Shown here in pieces: positions 44,434-45,045 of a stretch of 45,045 nucleotides of DNA; the stretch's first letter is position 1; every line of letters begins with the position of its first letter. The notes below the pieces were generated by a model, which saw nothing but the letters and a program-made list of their open reading frames with translations, made no database searches and was not told the origin of the DNA. The translations under genes and the position numbers were made by a program. Location: NCBI RefSeq assembly GCF_000739715.2, contig NZ_BBJC02000001.1, forward strand, positions 154,061 through 199,105, read 5' to 3'. The DNA comes from Falsirhodobacter sp. alg1 (GTDB lineage Bacteria; Pseudomonadota; Alphaproteobacteria; Rhodobacterales; Rhodobacteraceae).

Positions 44434-44804
44434 GCGCCCTTCAGTGCGGTGACTTCGATTTCCACCAGCATTTCAGGGCGGATCAAACCTGCAACGACCA
44501 TGGTCGCGGCCGGACGGATATCGGCAAAAACCTCACCCAACGCCGGGATCAGATCATCGACCAACGCGGCATCTGTGACCGTGTATTGCACACGCACCAC
44601 GTCGGCCATTTCAAAGCCGCCGTCAGCCAGTGCCTTGGCAATCGTGGCAAAACAATTGCGCGCCTGATCGGCGATACCGGCAGGCATGACGCCATCGGCC
44701 CCGTATCCGGTGGTGCCGGACACAAAACACCAATCGCCTTTTACGACGGCGCGGGAATAGCCCATTTTCGTTTCGAACGGCGAACCGGAAGAGATCAGCT
44801 TCAT
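44430..44804 (-). CDS. ridA: RidA-family (YjgF/YER057c/UK114) protein
   Basis: A trimeric Rid-superfamily protein; RidA itself hydrolyses reactive 2-aminoacrylate-type enamines. The 124 residues from ATG 44804 show ETKMGYSRAVVKGDWCFVSGTTG, NCFATIAKALADGGFEMADVVRVQYTVTD and RPAATMVVAGLIRPEMLVEIEVTAL, the family C-terminal signature with the arginine/glutamate pair. An in-frame ATG three codons upstream is less likely, since ATG 44804 gives a 4-nt overlap with rdgB. Whether it is true RidA or another Rid subgroup is not certain. Confidence 0.88.
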   Translation of the reverse strand: MKLISSGSPFETKMGYSRAVVKGDWCFVSGTTGYGADGVMPAGIADQARNCFATIAKALADGGFEMADVVRVQYTVTDAALVDDLIPALGEVFADIRPAATMVVAGLIRPEMLVEIEVTALKGA

Positions 44805-45045
44805 GAAAAACATCCTTTGACGAGTTTGCGGAAGGCATCGGCACGATGCGAGATTTCGTTTTTCTGCTCGGCCGACATCTCGCCCAGTGTCATCTCAAAA
44901 CCGTCGGGTTGGAAGATGGGATCATAGCCATGTCCCTCGGCCCCGCGCATGGGCCATACGACGCGGCCATCCAGTCGCCCCACAAAAACTTCGTCATGGC
45001 CGTCGGGCCAGGCAAGGACCAAGGTCGCATTGAACTGGGCGGTCC
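44801..45045 (-). CDS. rdgB: XTP/dITP pyrophosphatase RdgB, N-terminal part outside the window
   Basis: Only the last 81 codons are visible. They carry the family's C-terminal signature GAEGHGYDPIFQPDG followed by MTLGEMSAEQKNEISHRADAFRKLVK, which identifies the Ham1/RdgB house-cleaning pyrophosphatase that removes non-canonical purine nucleotides (XTP, dITP). The gene continues beyond the right edge; the reading frame runs to position 45043 without a start. It overlaps ridA by 4 nt in the order rdgB-ridA-hemW-DUF454. Confidence 0.93.
   Translation of the reverse strand, partial: TAQFNATLVLAWPDGHDEVFVGRLDGRVVWPMRGAEGHGYDPIFQPDGFEMTLGEMSAEQKNEISHRADAFRKLVKGCFS

Noticed and set aside
1-45045. 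CRISPR arrays, tRNA or rRNA genes, insertion sequences and prophage genes
   Set aside because: No repeated spacer pattern, cloverleaf-like gene, transposase or phage protein was recognised on either strand.

Overview
This window comes from the replication-origin-proximal part of an alphaproteobacterial chromosome, almost certainly of the Rhodobacterales (Rhodobacteraceae). Three things point there: a RegB/RegA redox two-component pair next to an HvrA-type H-NS protein and ahcY; a kinase-less, DivL-like PAS protein upstream of tsaE-amgK-murU-addB-addA; and the maf-aroE-coaE-dnaQ / rho-mnmE-mnmG-rsmG-parA-parB origin neighbourhood. Genus cannot be fixed by eye. Coding density is very high, with many 4-nt ATGA overlaps, and no rRNA, tRNA, IS element, prophage or CRISPR array was seen.

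Layout. 1-2.8 kb: trehalose synthesis (otsB-otsA) and aroQ. 2.9-7.8 kb: a TetR regulator and an HAE1-type RND efflux adaptor and pump, without an outer-membrane channel gene, closed by a bidirectional terminator. 7.8-13 kb: ahcY, a small secreted protein, an HD phosphohydrolase, hvrA, regA and divergent regB; the senC gene usually found here is absent. 13-22.9 kb: a DivL-like PAS protein, a TsaE-AmgK fusion, murU, addB and addA. 22.9-26.3 kb: a dTDP-L-rhamnose cassette (rfbC-B-D-A) on the opposite strand, lying between addA and trxA. 26.4-29.2 kb: trxA, hslV and hslU, with an opposite-strand flavin-type protein separating hslV from hslU. 29.2-32.6 kb: Smr protein, mltA, a Tim44-like protein, fxsA and secB. 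32.6-35.2 kb: the overlapping run maf-aroE-coaE-dnaQ. 35.24-35.66 kb: a 414-bp non-coding stretch with clustered DnaA boxes, GANTC sites and an AT-rich end, read as the likely chromosomal oriC. 35.7-43 kb: hemJ, rho, mnmE, mnmG, rsmG, parA, parB, with one perfect and one near-perfect parS site inside the 5' ends of rsmG and mnmG. 43-45 kb: a DUF454 protein, hemW, ridA and partial rdgB.

How it fits together. The right half is the chromosome replication/segregation locus: origin, ParAB, parS, proofreading subunit, tRNA and rRNA modification. The left half holds redox signalling (RegBA), a probable CtrA-pathway regulator (DivL-like), recombination (AddAB), proteostasis (HslUV, SecB), envelope work (MltA, AmgK-MurU recycling, rhamnose precursor) and stress or efflux functions.

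I found no clear wholly new multi-gene system. The points most worth a second look are the origin architecture with coding-embedded and degenerate parS sites, the TsaE-AmgK fusion, the kinase-less DivL-like protein, the hslV/hslU split with a candidate RpoH promoter, the senC-less reg locus, and the rhamnose cassette dividing addA from trxA.
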